Below, piece by piece: positions 34,402 through 45,523 of a DNA stretch of 64,000 nt. The notes beneath the pieces were generated by a model. It did not search any database, had not been told where the DNA came from, and saw only the letters and a program-made list of their open reading frames with translations. Each line of letters begins with the position of its first letter. The first letter of the stretch is position 1. This stretch comes from Scytalidium lignicola (Eukaryota > Ascomycota > Leotiomycetes). The position numbers and the translations under genes were made by a program. The stretch is taken from assembly GCA_002812745.2 (NCBI GenBank), contig NCSJ02000141.1, positions 42,526 to 106,525 on the forward strand. Reading direction: 5' to 3'.

Positions 34402-35199
34402 TAGATATTCGGGCCTAAATCTTCGCCAGATTTAACCTGTCACATTGATTATGCAACCAATCTAGTGTTATAGTATTTGGGTCGCACTTTGTGTAGCTTA
34501 ACTTGATACATTCCTTGCAGAAAATACCAGAAGCACCTTTTAACACGACAGCGATTAAGCTCGACAAGAGCGAGGTAGACAAAGCCAAGTTATTGGAAAT
34601 CCTTTCGATTAACCTACTTTGTAATCCTATAATTTTTCTAAAATTATCGTGTATTTAATTCTATCTAGATCAAGTATCTCAAGCAATAGCTAGCTCAACT
34701 TTAGTCAATCTCATCGGATCGGTTTAAAGACTACGACGTTCCAGACGTACACAACCAAAGTAGCTCTAATTATTGTAAGTTCTACTTAATTCATATATAA
34801 CAATAAAATATAACCTCCCAACTTTGAGTTTAACTTAAATAAGCACGTCTTCTGCCGATCATTGCAAAAACGTACTTGCCCCTGAGAGAATTGAGGAGGC
34901 GGATCACGTGATAATACCATACTGCCAGTTGTTCAAGATCTTCAATTACATGTCACAAAAGATAAATTTTATCCATGTTGAATCGAAAAGGAGATCAAAA
35001 CTTGTCAGAGGTCAGCAGCCGATTAACCGTAGCGAATTAGATTCGAAAGTGGGGTTTTGGGAGTACAGTGGGATCAGCTATCTCTTTATCAGTCCCTTCT
35101 GATTCTTTGTTAGTAAATTTCTTACTGCTTACATCCGTGACCATTTTCTTCTTCTTCTTCTATATCAAATCATATATATAATTAAAGAAAGGCTACAAA
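34402..35199. other. Intergenic region upstream of the acyltransferase gene
   Basis: About 800 bp with AT-rich patches and a CTTCTTCTTCTTC run at about 35149, close to the next start codon, as is common in fungal promoters. A 64-codon frame at 34908-35102 is not supported. Confidence 0.4.
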
Positions 35200-36270
35200 A
35201 TGCTCGAAGTTACGTGCTCGGGGAGTTCCCATGATATTGGGAAAACGCATGGAACCGTTGCGAAGGAGCATATAGCCCGAAGTATGGCATTCTACGAAAA
35301 GCTGTTTCAGAAAAAGTCCTCGATGAATTGGGAACAAGTCAAGCAGTTCGCCGAGAAGTATCAGCCGTACTTGAAAGAGAATTGGCCAAACTATGTTGAA
35401 GAAATGGAAGGCATTGCCTCGGGTGCTGACGTCTCCTATCTCGATATCCTGGCTCTGAATGTCCGGACTGAGATTGCTTTTGGCACCTTCAGCGACGGTT
35501 GCACGGCTTTTAGTTGGAAGGGTGCTGATAGCTCGATTATAGCTCAGAACTGGGATTGGGAGTCTGAACAGGCTGAGAATCTCATTGCCTTGAAGATCAA
35601 GAAAGAGGACGGATTAGGTATACAGATGATTACTGAAGCCGGAATTATTGGGAAGATTGGACTGAACAGTAAAGGCGTTGGGTGTACACTCAACGCCTTG
35701 AAGCTAAAGGGTGTTTCATACACGAAAATCCCTTGTCACTTAGCCTTGAGAACTGTTATGGAATCAAATTCCCGAAAGGACGCTATTGCTACTTTGGAGA
35801 AAGCTGGAGTGGCCAGTTCTTGTCATATTTTAGTAGCTGATGAGACGGGAGGGACTGGATTGGAATGTACTTCCTTCGGCATTGCTAAATTAGAGATGAA
35901 TGAGTCAGGAATCGTCACACATACCAATCATTTCCTATTGGATCATGGGAGAAAGATTCCGGAAGAATCATCTTTCCTAGCAGACTCACCTTTCAGAGTG
36001 AAGAGGATAGGTGAGTTATTAGACGCTACTAAGGAAAAGGAGCCGACTATAGAGATTGCTCAAAACTTGTTGAAGGATGACATGGTTGGCAATGGTGCTG
36101 CTATCTGCAGGAAAGGAACAGAAGGAAACACACTAAACACTCTTTTTAGTATTGCAATGGATTTGAAGAATAAGACTGCAAAAGTGTTGGTTGGGTGGCC
36201 AGATAAACCTGAAGGGGAATTGGTACTAAGTCCAGCGGCGGCCGTGAATGGGGTCAATGGCACTCACTAG
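35200..36270 (+). CDS. Acyl-CoA:6-APA acyltransferase-like NTN hydrolase (peptidase C45)
   Basis: A 356-residue single-exon protein of the isopenicillin N acyltransferase (AAT, peptidase C45) family. These proteins are made as proenzymes that cut themselves at a Gly-Cys bond, freeing an N-terminal cysteine nucleophile. Here the bond is Gly100-Cys101 within FSDGCTAFSWKG, followed by NWDWE as in the family. The N-terminal segment (SHDIGKTHG) and later QMITEAGIIGKIGLNSKGVG are also typical. No penicillin biosynthesis genes (NRPS, isopenicillin N synthase) are nearby, so a general amidase, acylase or acyltransferase role is more likely than beta-lactam formation. No C-terminal peroxisomal tripeptide is present (ends NGTH), unlike the penicillin enzyme. 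Confidence 0.88.
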   Translation: MLEVTCSGSSHDIGKTHGTVAKEHIARSMAFYEKLFQKKSSMNWEQVKQFAEKYQPYLKENWPNYVEEMEGIASGADVSYLDILALNVRTEIAFGTFSDGCTAFSWKGADSSIIAQNWDWESEQAENLIALKIKKEDGLGIQMITEAGIIGKIGLNSKGVGCTLNALKLKGVSYTKIPCHLALRTVMESNSRKDAIATLEKAGVASSCHILVADETGGTGLECTSFGIAKLEMNESGIVTHTNHFLLDHGRKIPEESSFLADSPFRVKRIGELLDATKEKEPTIEIAQNLLKDDMVGNGAAICRKGTEGNTLNTLFSIAMDLKNKTAKVLVGWPDKPEGELVLSPAAAVNGVNGTH

Positions 36271-36545
36271 CAAGGGTTCTGTAACTAGTTTCAAGTGTGT
36301 TAATGACAGATTTGTGAATATTATGGTCATGGTCCTATCATAAAATCATCCATCTCATAAATATATCAAATGTACATACAAAATATGCAACACGAACCCA
36401 ACTCCGCAAAGATGCAACCTCGAATGCTTCAATGCGTTCGCTGAATCAAACCCATGGCCTGCTATCAAACTCCCTCCCCAAATGGTCCTTCTGACATATA
36501 GCCATCTAGTCGAACCCCAAAACTCCCATGACAATCAGTCATATT
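36271..36545. other. Convergent intergenic region
   Basis: 275 bp between the 3' ends of the acyltransferase and AN1 genes. No feature was recognised. Confidence 0.4.
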
Positions 36546-37472
36546 TTAAACTTGTATAAGATCCGGCACAGCCGGTCCAACACCGCGAAGGAGGACGATG
36601 TTGTTTCCGCTGGCGATGGAATCCGCAACCTTTTCGTTAAACTCTAACAGCCTGCCACCTTCCACGTGAAAGACTCTTAGCTTGGATGCCTCATCTGTTC
36701 CTTGGTTATTGACGTTCTCTATCTGCAGGCTCCTAGCTGCTGCATCCAAGACACGACCTATAACCCAGTCTTTTGAATAGAAGAATGCGCCGCTCGGATA
36801 TTTCGATGTTGTTGTTGCGGCCTCAGCTTCAACATGCAAATAGACTCTTTTTTCTGGTGGGATCTTCTGATCGCCCTTTGCAGTCTTCTTGAGATTGTTT
36901 ATCGCTACCAACCTAGCACTAGCAGATGTAGGTTTTGGTTTCGGTAGGACTCGTTGGGCAACAGTAGCCTTCTGCGCGTTACCCCAGGCCTTCAGCTTCC
37001 CTAACGCAAGTTTTGTAAAATCTGTCTGCCTCTGGGCAGGTCTTGCTCCGAGCGGCACAAGGTTCTTGCAGTCATGATCTTCCCGTAGCCGGTGCTTCAA
37101 GCAATATCGCCGATTGCAGGAAGAGCAATGCACTCCGGTGGATAGACTAGTTCCTATTATCGTTTTACAGGATGGTGAAGCACAAGGTTGTTCTACTTCT
37201 GCCATCGACTTGCCAGCTCCTAATGAAGGTTTTGTGGCATTTGCCAGTCGACGTCTCGTGGCCCATTCTCCCGCATGCTTACAGTGGTGGCCCGTCTCAG
37301 TCCGATGGTCGAGACAGAATGTTCCACGGCAGGATTGGCATCGAAAAGGTAAAAAGTCTAACTGGTTACAATATTCGAATTGGCAGTGTTTGCCAATGAG
37401 GGTTGGATCTTTCTCATCCATGGTTGTGTACGAAGTATCGTCGGTTGTATCTGATCGTGAGGAGGACGCCAT
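36546..37472 (-). CDS. AN1-type zinc finger protein, Cuz1/ZFAND1-like
   Basis: A 308-residue single-exon protein with two AN1 zinc fingers followed by a C-terminal ubiquitin-like region. Finger 1 is about residues 28-65 (HCQFEYCNQLDFLPFRCQSC, then CLDHRTETGHHC) and finger 2 about 95-135 (CASPSCKTIIG, CSSCNRRYCLKHR, HDC). The C-terminal 110 residues (KRVYLHVEAEAATTTSKYPS, then RVLDAAARSLQIENVNN) fit the ubiquitin-like domain of yeast Cuz1 and human ZFAND1. Those proteins bind Cdc48/p97 and the proteasome and help during arsenite stress. An in-frame Met18 could be an alternative start. Confidence 0.87.
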   Translation of the reverse strand: MASSSRSDTTDDTSYTTMDEKDPTLIGKHCQFEYCNQLDFLPFRCQSCRGTFCLDHRTETGHHCKHAGEWATRRRLANATKPSLGAGKSMAEVEQPCASPSCKTIIGTSLSTGVHCSSCNRRYCLKHRLREDHDCKNLVPLGARPAQRQTDFTKLALGKLKAWGNAQKATVAQRVLPKPKPTSASARLVAINNLKKTAKGDQKIPPEKRVYLHVEAEAATTTSKYPSGAFFYSKDWVIGRVLDAAARSLQIENVNNQGTDEASKLRVFHVEGGRLLEFNEKVADSIASGNNIVLLRGVGPAVPDLIQV

Positions 37473-38571
37473 GATGGCAACTTGGGAAGTTATATACGTC
37501 GCTGAGAGCTAGATTAGTCTGCTGAATGACTGACTATGCCCATGTAGGGCGCGGCACCTGAACAGTGAGATTTGCCCCTGGGCAAGGCAGAGGGTGAAGT
37601 CGTAATGAAGACGAGGCTGACGAATTCTATTCTCGAACAATCCACAGCCTGGTAAGCGAGCCGGAAGCCAAGCAAGGCTCTCGGAATATAGTAGTTCCGT
37701 GACAGGCACACACTAAGCCATACCAAGCATAGTCAGTTCTCTACATTGCTGGTCTGCCCATCATTGCGTCATATACGAGCTTGCCTGACCTTCTCAGACA
37801 ACCACAATTGAATGAGTACGGAAGTACATTCCAGTCAAGGAGTAACTTCCACAAATATAGTACGTTACGTACGTACGTACTGTACATAAACTGCAATTTT
37901 TTAGAAAGTAGTTTTCTGGAGATAACCATTCTCCTCATGTATATATGAGGAAAGAAAGCAGGAACAGTAAGCGCAAACGGCAACTTCAAGCTGATCGCAG
38001 CAAGTCCAGCCGTCAACAGATCAGACGAAGAATACGCAGTATGTGAGCTAGATATTATAGCAAATGACATCTGGGGCTTGCCTCTGCAGGAGATACCTCC
38101 TGAAGAAACGATCATAACACATGTTATGCTCGGTACTCCCATGTCATACTGCATCAAACAGGGCTTGATATCAGGTGAGTTACAGCATATCGTTGATAGA
38201 ATACCTCGTAATCTATCAATTGATAAAGCTTATCTTGTGGAGCCACGCTCTTGAGCTTTGAGGTAGTTGGCTCTAATGTTGTATCGGATGGTTCGGAGGT
38301 CTTTTAGCTGCAGTTTATTGCATTTGATGATCAACGGTCCAATACCTCGCAGAGTTCCTACACCATTACTGAGAAGCCGCCATGTTTCTCCTCAAATACT
38401 GTAACACACTTTCGCATCAGCTCACTCACTTCGGAATGTTTGCGATGCTAAGGCTGAAGACGTCAGCGCTTGGCTCTGACGTGGTTCCCGGTACTTCCAG
38501 TCACGGCAGCAAACATGTAAAGAAGAGGGCAATCTGTCACAGCCCAGACTTTCTCAGACATACACTTTAAC
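37473..38571. other. Intergenic region (divergent CUZ1-like / CFA-like genes)
   Basis: About 1.1 kb separate divergent starts. It has a TACG repeat (GTACGTTACGTACGTACGTACTGTAC at 37861-37886). A 138-codon minus frame (38157-37741) has no recognisable domain and I do not support it. Confidence 0.4.
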
Positions 38572-40145
38572 ATGGCCAAAAGTTGGATTCAGTATCACGC
38601 TCGCAAATTTGTCTTCAGCGCCTTAAGCCGAATTCAAAATGGGAGATTGACAATAATATCTAAATATCCAGGCGCTGACGTAGAGCAAGTTATTTTTGGC
38701 CAGCAACCCACCAAAGACAGTGATGAGGACCTTGGTGTTGCTGTTGTAATTAAGGACCCCAATGCCTGGACAAGACTTTGTCAGGCATTTGATTTGGTAC
38801 TTTATTCCCTTTGGAATTTTTTTTTCAATTGAACATAAGAATTAACCAGAATCATTGTAGGGATTCGCCGAGGCATACATGTTGCAAGAAGTTGAATGTG
38901 AGAATCTTGTGGGATTATTCACTGTGAGTATCTCGAGCACTTCCCTTATTTTCTGTGAAATATATCACAAAAATGGCGGAATTAATGTCAAAATAATAGC
39001 TCTACGTTGCCAATCGAGACTTTCTCGGTTTCTCAGGAAATTTCCTATATCGACTTTTGCCTCGAATTTCTAAATTGATATTCAATCCAACCAACAATCT
39101 CACTCATGCCCGCATGAATGCCTCTTTTCACTATGACACTTCTAATGATCTCTTTTCTGGATTTCTTTCTCCGGATATGAATTACTCCAGTGCCATTTGG
39201 TCAGGTGATCTAGATGAGCCTCTAGAATCTGCACAACAGCGCAAAATCCATAATATTATTGAAAAGGCTCGCATTGCTTCCTCTGATCATGTACTGGATA
39301 TTGGCTGCGGTTGGGGATACTTCGCGATGGAGGCAGTTAAAGTGACCGGTTGCCGTGTAACTGGCGTCACTTTGTCAGCAGAGCAGAAAACCCTGGCGGA
39401 GAAGAAGATTAAAGCTGCAGGGCTAGGAGACCGGATTGATATCGTTTTATGTGACTACCGCAAGGCACCTCGTCCAGAAGGAGGATATGACAAAGTTGTT
39501 TCAATCGAAATGCTTGAACATGTTGGGGATAAGTATATGAACGCATACTTTGAATCAATCTCGAAGTACTTGAAGCCTGTTGGAGGCATCATGGTAATTC
39601 AGGGGATTACCAATATTAACATGGTAAGGCTCTATATCTTCACTTTATTTTTAGGATATTTGATTTTGATAATGTCATATTGCCAGATTCACAATAATAT
39701 GCCCGATGTTGAGACATTCATCGACCGCTATATCTTTCCAGGAGGCTACCTTCCTACAGTGAATCAACTCGTCACATCAATTCACGCTGGATCCAAAGGT
39801 TCGCTTGAAATTGAAACTGTACAGAATATCGGCCCACACTATATCCGGACTCTGCAGTGCTGGAAAGAGAATTTCGAGCGGAATTGGGGCTCAATCCGTG
39901 CCAGTTATGTTGAGAAACACAAGGACGCTACGGAGGAAGACATAGAAGCCTTCCGCCGAAGATGGCTGGTAAATAAAAACCCCTGAGAGCCGTACCACTA
40001 TTCTATGGGCGCAAAGACTAACATCCTCTGTTAGTACTACTTTATGTATTGCGAAGCTGGCTTTCGGATCAGAATTTTGAACGATTATGTGATCTCGGCA
40101 GTTCGAACTCCCGAGCCCGATATCCCCTCAAATGTACCGCATTAG
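38572..40145 (+). CDS. Cyclopropane-fatty-acyl-phospholipid synthase-like methyltransferase, 5 exons
   Basis: A 434-residue SAM-dependent methyltransferase of the CFA synthase/mycolic acid cyclopropane synthase family, which adds a methyl or methylene group to lipid acyl chains. Exons: 38572-38796, 38861-38923, 39000-39623, 39687-39968 and 40035-40145 (1305 nt). The SAM-binding motif VLDIGCGWG is at 194-202; SIEMLEHVG and YIFPGGYLPTV are typical of the family. The last exon restores YYFMYCEAGF; without it the frame would end early at KNP. Splice donors are GTACTT, GTGAGT, GTAAGG and GTAAAT, and ACTAAC-type branch sequence precedes the last acceptor. Intron 39624-39686 is 63 nt and stop-free. 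It could act on fatty acids or a related lipid; sphingolipid C9-methyltransferase is less likely because the two N-terminal membrane helices of that family are absent. Confidence 0.88.
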
Positions 40146-41567
40146 ATTCTTTATAGCAGTTGAGTTATTAGCATTTGTGACTTAATTTTGTATAGTTGAA
40201 TGATATTCTATTATTGCTATTATACTACCTACTCACTTTGGAAAGGATTCTACTCAATATATCAGGTTTCTCCAGGGATTTGTAAAATAAAATGTTTGCT
40301 GTGTATGGCATCTTTGTCCTACCAATTTGTTGATTAAACTCCGAATCTTTAATATTTCCTCTAGTTCTGCATTCATTAGTATCGTTATCTGGGTGCTTTT
40401 GTATATATAAAAGAATTTGGTTTAACTAAGAAACCATCCGACTTTTGATCGTCTGTAAAATATAATTAATAAAAATGGACTAAATGGCTGTAAATTAGAT
40501 TATATAGTGTCTACGGAAAGTCCATGCCTCTCCCAACCTCGGCTCCCACCCAGCATCTCAATGCCTTTAACCACGAAGAACTCGAAACTAGCAAGGCCCG
40601 TTGCTTTGGAAATTGGCATTAAGATTGTCTGCCATTACTTTGGCGGCTTATCTCTGACTGTGAATCAGCTCATGGAATATCTATCTAAATACATCGATAA
40701 CAGTAAACGAGAGAGATCTAAATCCGGCCGACGGGTGAGGCTACTTTCGCCCTCCAGAGCCCAAAACCGGGATTTTATTCAAAGATTGTGAGATTTTATA
40801 CAACGGATGCAATGATCTTATAGGTCTTATTTAATTATTATTCATAAAGGTTCCTGAGGTGTGGAGCAAGTTTAAAACCGCAAACCTGGCATGCTTTGAA
40901 ATTTGAAGTAATTGAATTCAAAGAGCTACGAATTTAAGATCTCATATACACAGAGTAGCGGCCTACTTACGGTCGCAACAATTGCCGTTGGTGACTGCCA
41001 TGGTGGTAGTAGCTATATTCTTATTGTACAGTATCATATGGAGCTTATGGTGGAGTTGTTGAGTTGTGGAATACTAACGTAAGATGGCATATTCACTATT
41101 CTGGATTTGCATAAATACCAAACCAACTAGAATTCTGTTGCAGCTGCCTCCTATTCTTGGAGGAAGAAGCTCACAAAACCCCTTGAAAGTTTTCTTTCTA
41201 TAATAAGTGATCTTATTTCTTCTTTAACCGCAGCGCCTCTTTGTGGACCGTCTCATAGCATTTTTATCGGTTCCCGATAAAATTACGTCCTGCAACCTCA
41301 AAGCTCAAGTAGTATTGTGTAATTCAGCATCTGAACTCAGTTCAATGCACATTAGTAACTCTAAAATTCAGTCAAATGTCTGTCGAACCACAATCAATGC
41401 CCAATACAAACTCCCCATTGATTCATTGAATAATCTAACTCATCCATATATACTATTTGGCGATTTCGACTAAACCCTCCATCAGCCGTATCAACTAAAA
41501 CAAAGTCGAGATTCCCTCCAAAACGCCATATGCCANTTTTTTTTCTATGTCTGTACATGCCGGCTCC
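40146..41567. other. Convergent intergenic region (CFA-like / MTP18)
   Basis: About 1.4 kb. Frames at 40507-40791 and 41243-41473 start at GTG and have no domain I know. I see nothing supportable. Confidence 0.4.
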
Positions 41568-42469
41568 TCAGAGATCCTTTTTACCGTTCTCAAGTTTCTT
41601 CTCCCGTCCAGTTGAAGGAGCATCGCCAACAGCAGCGTGTCCTCCAAACGTTTCAAATCCTTTATGGAATACCCATTCCACGGCCTCCTCAACTGGTTTA
41701 TCGAATAGAAAAGGTAAAGCAGGAACAGCGGCCAAACCCAGCCCGATTGGACCGTACATCCTAATCCGGACACTCTTCGCATTCTTCAGAGCACGACCGG
41801 AGTATCGAACGATACTATGAATTGTGAAAGCTGGAAGTCCCATACTAGCTATGCTCTGGAAGATCGCTCTCTGGGCCATAACTGTTCTGTAGTCCTCAAG
41901 GGGGGTGATTTTCACCGGCTTGAGCTCGGCTTCCAACTCGGCTGGATTTATGTGGTCAATCATCCCATCATTATAATGCGCCTTCTCAGCAATTCGAGGA
42001 AGTTCAGGATGCAATATTTTTTGGTTGCTGCAATACGCTTTGTATCCTTCATGCGCTACATCACCAAGTATGTATGCCCAGGAAATACCATACGCGGCTC
42101 GTACGAGCCTTGGATGTGCGACTGGCCGGAATGATTCTCCAATATCTGAGGTATAAGCGACATATCGATGCGCTGATAGCAGGGCCGTTCGTATACGAGA
42201 TGCGTATGCTGCATATCGAAGGTTTGACTCGGTACTATCGGGAGCACTGCGATGTCTCCATTAGTCCTCTAAAACATATCAAATGCGGATAAATAGTGCA
42301 ACATAACTTACTGCCCGTCATAAAGTTCATCATAAAAGTTATCATCTTTATCCGCCTTGTCAATAATCCTTTGCAGAGCGGGTTTTAATTTATGCGGTTC
42401 TGGTAGTTCTTCTGGTGGGCCTGCCCGCTTTCCCTCGGTCTGGATCGTGTTGGAGTCCTTGCCAGCCAT
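41568..42469 (-). CDS. Mitochondrial 18-kDa protein Mtp18 (mitochondrial fission process 1), 2 exons
   Basis: 278-residue member of the Mtp18/MTFP1 family, inner-mitochondrial-membrane proteins that affect mitochondrial fission. Exon 1 is 42469-42312 and exon 2 is 42246-41568 (158+679 = 837 nt); the intron begins GTAAGT and ends CGCAG. The conserved core is complete: LRYAAYASRIRTALLSAHRY, YTSDIGESFRP, VRAAYGISWAYILGDVAHEG, then a second half with FQSIASMGLPAFTIHSIV and a hydrophobic GPIGLGLAAVPALPFLFD. Reading only the longest C-terminal frame (from a Met at 42014) would lose the best-conserved first half. The C-terminus is a charged tail. It is divergent from ATP synthase subunit K, 349 bp away. 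Confidence 0.88.
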
Positions 42470-42818
42470 TTTATTTTGAGGTAATGCTGGAGGTATTGAA
42501 AAATACAGCTGGCAATTGACACGAACCAGAGACTAAAGGAATGTAATATTGAATAAGTAGTACAGTGACACCGATCGCGCCAGGTTGTTGACGTTTGGCC
42601 TCGGGAGTAATGATGTACTGTAGTAGGCCGGAGCGAGTATGGGCCGGAGCTGGGGAACGTCGGACGGCAAACTACGGGGGAATGTCGGTTATCCCTGGCT
42701 GGCGCCAAGACGTCGTAGTGCGGAAGCTTCAGAGTTGAGCAACTTCCTCTACAAACTCTCAATCGACGTCAAAAACTCCACCTCATCACTCTAGCCCGTT
42801 GCACTCCAAGCCTTCACG
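42470..42818. promoter_or_regulatory. Shared divergent promoter of MTP18 and ATP synthase subunit K genes
   Basis: 349 bp between two divergent start codons, both for mitochondrial inner-membrane proteins. It includes a TACTGTAGTA-type sequence near 42613 and GC-richer DNA in the middle. No specific factor site was identified. Confidence 0.5.
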
Positions 42819-43232
42819 ATGGTTGCTATGTACACTATTGCCGGCCAGAAAATTGGCTCTCACTGGGTTGGTTACCTGCAAATGGAGATGGTTGGAAGCA
42901 TCGTCAAAATGTGTCCGACGACCAATTGATGGGCTTCCGGTCTTCTTCCACCTAGTTTGGAGATGGCAGTTACTGATTATCATATAGCTCTCAATGGCAA
43001 CTCTTGCCTCTACTTTCGGATTGGCCTACTGGGGACTGTCAGGACCATCCAAGAAGCAGACCCAAACACCACCTATCAAGGCTCAAAGTGCAGATGAGGA
43101 AAGTTTCATCAAGTATGTCAATTCCGATACATCAGGCTTGATGGATTTTTGGGACTCTAGAACTTCATCTAACTGAGATATAGGGAGTTCTTGAAGAACG
43201 CAGAAGTTGAGGAGCAGAAGGCGAAGCACTGA
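42819..43232 (+). CDS. ATP19: Mitochondrial ATP synthase subunit K (Atp19), 3 exons
   Basis: A 73-residue small subunit of the F1Fo-ATP synthase, tied to dimer formation in the inner membrane. It is too small and split for a simple frame search. Exons: 42819-42866, 42988-43112 and 43184-43232 (48+125+49 = 222 nt). The protein starts MVAMYTIAGQKIGSHW, continues after the first intron as LSMATLASTFGLAYWGLSG (the single membrane helix), and ends with DEESFIKEFLKNAE and a charged tail KAKH, the usual pattern of fungal subunit K. Introns start GTTGGT and GTATGT and both end ATATAG. Stop is TGA. Confidence 0.87.
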
Positions 43233-44048
43233 ATAGACACGTGAAGCATTAGGGATATAGACAAGTGTTTTGGGTCTGGAGTCTCATCAATGATTTGATG
43301 ATATTCGAGGTGTACATATAGAATCGAATTATGCATCACATAACGTCTCGAGGCGAATTGCTTAGGCCGGTATAGTTGGTTGTGCGTGTGCCTGATCCAA
43401 CCACTTAGCCCTTCATCTTTCTCTCCTCCAATTATCTAGCCACGATATGACGAGAGAGAAGAACCAGAACATGTATATGTTTGAGACAATAACAGAGTAT
43501 AATATAGCCATTTTATCAGGATCTCAGAGCCCAACGGCAAACCCGCGAAGCTCCGGAATTGTCCTTTTGAGACACAATTGCATATTTATATACTTCAAAT
43601 CTACCCTATTATCATCCCAAAATTCCTTAGCAGCGCCTAACAATAGTTATTGACCCTGCATTATGATATACCATACCAGCTAGAGGATCGAATCCCCGTG
43701 ATCTTTGGCTCTAGTGTGACTTGAATACAGCTTCGCCTTTAAGAAATGAACATGATCAGAAAATAACAAGTATAGATAATTAACTGTCTCTCTGGTACGG
43801 AGTGCAGGCGTCGAGATTACATGCTCCGAAGCAAGCGGTTTGATTACCGTCAAATTTGGTGTACCAATAAAGTGCCTAGAACCATAGATACATTTTCATA
43901 TCAGAGAGTAATAATGTCTGACATTCCCAAAAGAGCATCCGAATATTTGAATAGTTAAATTCTCTCAGCCTTATCTCTAGTTCAAGTTAGCCGTCTAAGT
44001 TTAACCACAGTTCTTTATAACTACCCCACGTAACTTGTTAGATAAGAA
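43233..44048. other. Intergenic region upstream of the SMP-30 gene
   Basis: About 815 bp, AT-leaning. A 68-codon frame at 43447-43653 is not supported. A GGATCGAATCCCC string near 43686 looks like a tRNA T-arm, but no cloverleaf can be built around it. Confidence 0.4.
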
Positions 44049-45330
44049 ATGGCGAGTATCAAGAACCCAAATATTGTGTCAAAAGCGACCAAAGTCGAGG
44101 TATTTTCGAAGGATTTTAACTTCTTCCGTTACTTGCTAACTAGTCACAGGTTATTGATCGCCTGGCTGAGAGCAATGGTAAAACCAGGTCAGTCACCACC
44201 GCGCCATAAAATATTCAATGGGATCGCGAGTGCTGATTCCCCTAAGGGTGACATATAACCCACAAGATGAGTTGATAATTCTACTGTACGATCGTAGCTT
44301 TTTAGACATCATTGGTGCACCGAGCCATTCTCTACTTTTAAGCACCACAGGCTCTTCAAACAATCCTTTCTTTCATGAAGCATGCGTCTTCCTGCCAGAT
44401 CATGAAGAACTCTATATCACCTCCAGTCTCCTGCAATCGAGTAGCACCGCTAAGTTTCCGACAATACTTATTTCACGGTTGAAACTCAGTCGTAGTGAAG
44501 ACAACTCCGTTCTTACGGTCGAATGGGCTAAGCTGCGTCCACCACCAGGTATGGAGATGCCTAATGGAGGGGTCAATTACAAAGATGGAATACTCTTCTG
44601 CGCACAGGGTACAGACAAGCCCGGTACTGGTGGGATATATTACATGCCACGAGGGGCTCCACCACAGGCAATGGTCACAAACTTCTATGGAAGGGATTTT
44701 AACTCTGTCAACGATGTGGTGGTTTCTAAAGATGGGTGCATGTGGTTCACAGATCCAATGTATGGCCACGAGCAGGATTTCCGTCGAAAGCCACAACTTC
44801 CAAATCAGGTCTACCGGTTCAATCCAAAGACTGGAGATATACGAGTGGTTGCCGATGGATTTGAACGGCCGAATGGGATATGTTTTAGTCCAGATGAAAG
44901 CATTGTCTATATTACTGATACAGGTCATTTCCCCGGCGATGGCAGCAAGGATCCTCTAAAGTAAGGCAAGACGAATGCATCATCAAGACTTTGCTAAATA
45001 TTTACTATCAGGCCTGCCACTATTTACGCATTCGATGTCATGATTTCGTCGGGAGCGCCTTTCCTGACAAATCGAAGACTCTTTGCGTATGCAGTAAGTT
45101 TCATCCCAGATGGTATCAAGTGCGACTTACAGGGGAACGTGTACTCTGGTTGCGGTGATGGTGTTGAGGTCTGGAACCCTGCTGGGACTCTGATTGGCAG
45201 GATATTGGTCCCCGGGGGAGTGGCAAACTTCTGCTTTGGAAAGGAAGGAGAAATATTTCTTTGTGCCGAGCAGAACCTTTGGAGATTGCAGCTTGCTCCA
45301 TCAACAAAGGGAGCTTTACTGGGGATCTGA
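44049..45330 (+). CDS. SMP-30/gluconolactonase-like beta-propeller protein, 4 exons
   Basis: A 363-residue SMP-30/gluconolactonase/LRE-type calcium-dependent lactonase, likely opening a sugar lactone. Exons: 44049-44099, 44150-44177 (28 nt), 44267-44960 and 45012-45330 (1092 nt). Joining them gives a continuous N-terminus VIDRLAESNDELIILLYDRS and the typical FLDIIG start of the fold. Later hallmarks are FFHEACVFLPDHEELYITSS, FNSVNDVVVSKDGCMWFTDP (with the metal-binding asparagine), GFERPNGICFSPDES and VYITDTG, then GIKCDLQGNVYSGCGDGVEV. No secretion signal is seen. The exon 2-3 junction is the least certain: a GT at 44178 gives the only in-frame join I found. Confidence 0.83.
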
Positions 45331-45523
45331 CTGTGCACTCAATAGTAGCTTGGATATAGGCATGGCAGAGTAAGAAACCGACAAGGGAAGTGCTCTATGT
45401 GGGTATGGTTGCCTCATATACAAGGCTGTAATTAGGCTATTAAGCATGTTTGTGGCATCCAACAATCCAATGTCACCCCATGAATCCCTCCACTCTTGTC
45501 CTAACTACCACAACTACACCACA

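Noticed and set aside
37741..38157. 138-codon minus frame
   Set aside because: No domain or protein-like pattern; it lies in the shared 5' region of two divergent genes.
40507..40791. 94-codon plus frame
   Set aside because: GTG start, no ATG with good context, no recognised domain.
41243..41473. 76-codon plus frame ending ILFGDFD
   Set aside because: It starts at a GTG, has no domain and sits in a 3'-3' intergenic region.
43680..43705. GGATCGAATCCCC string resembling a tRNA T-arm
   Set aside because: No acceptor, D or anticodon arm can be built on either strand at the right spacing.
44473..44928. 151-codon minus frame inside the SMP-30 gene
   Set aside because: Antisense shadow of the beta-propeller coding exon.
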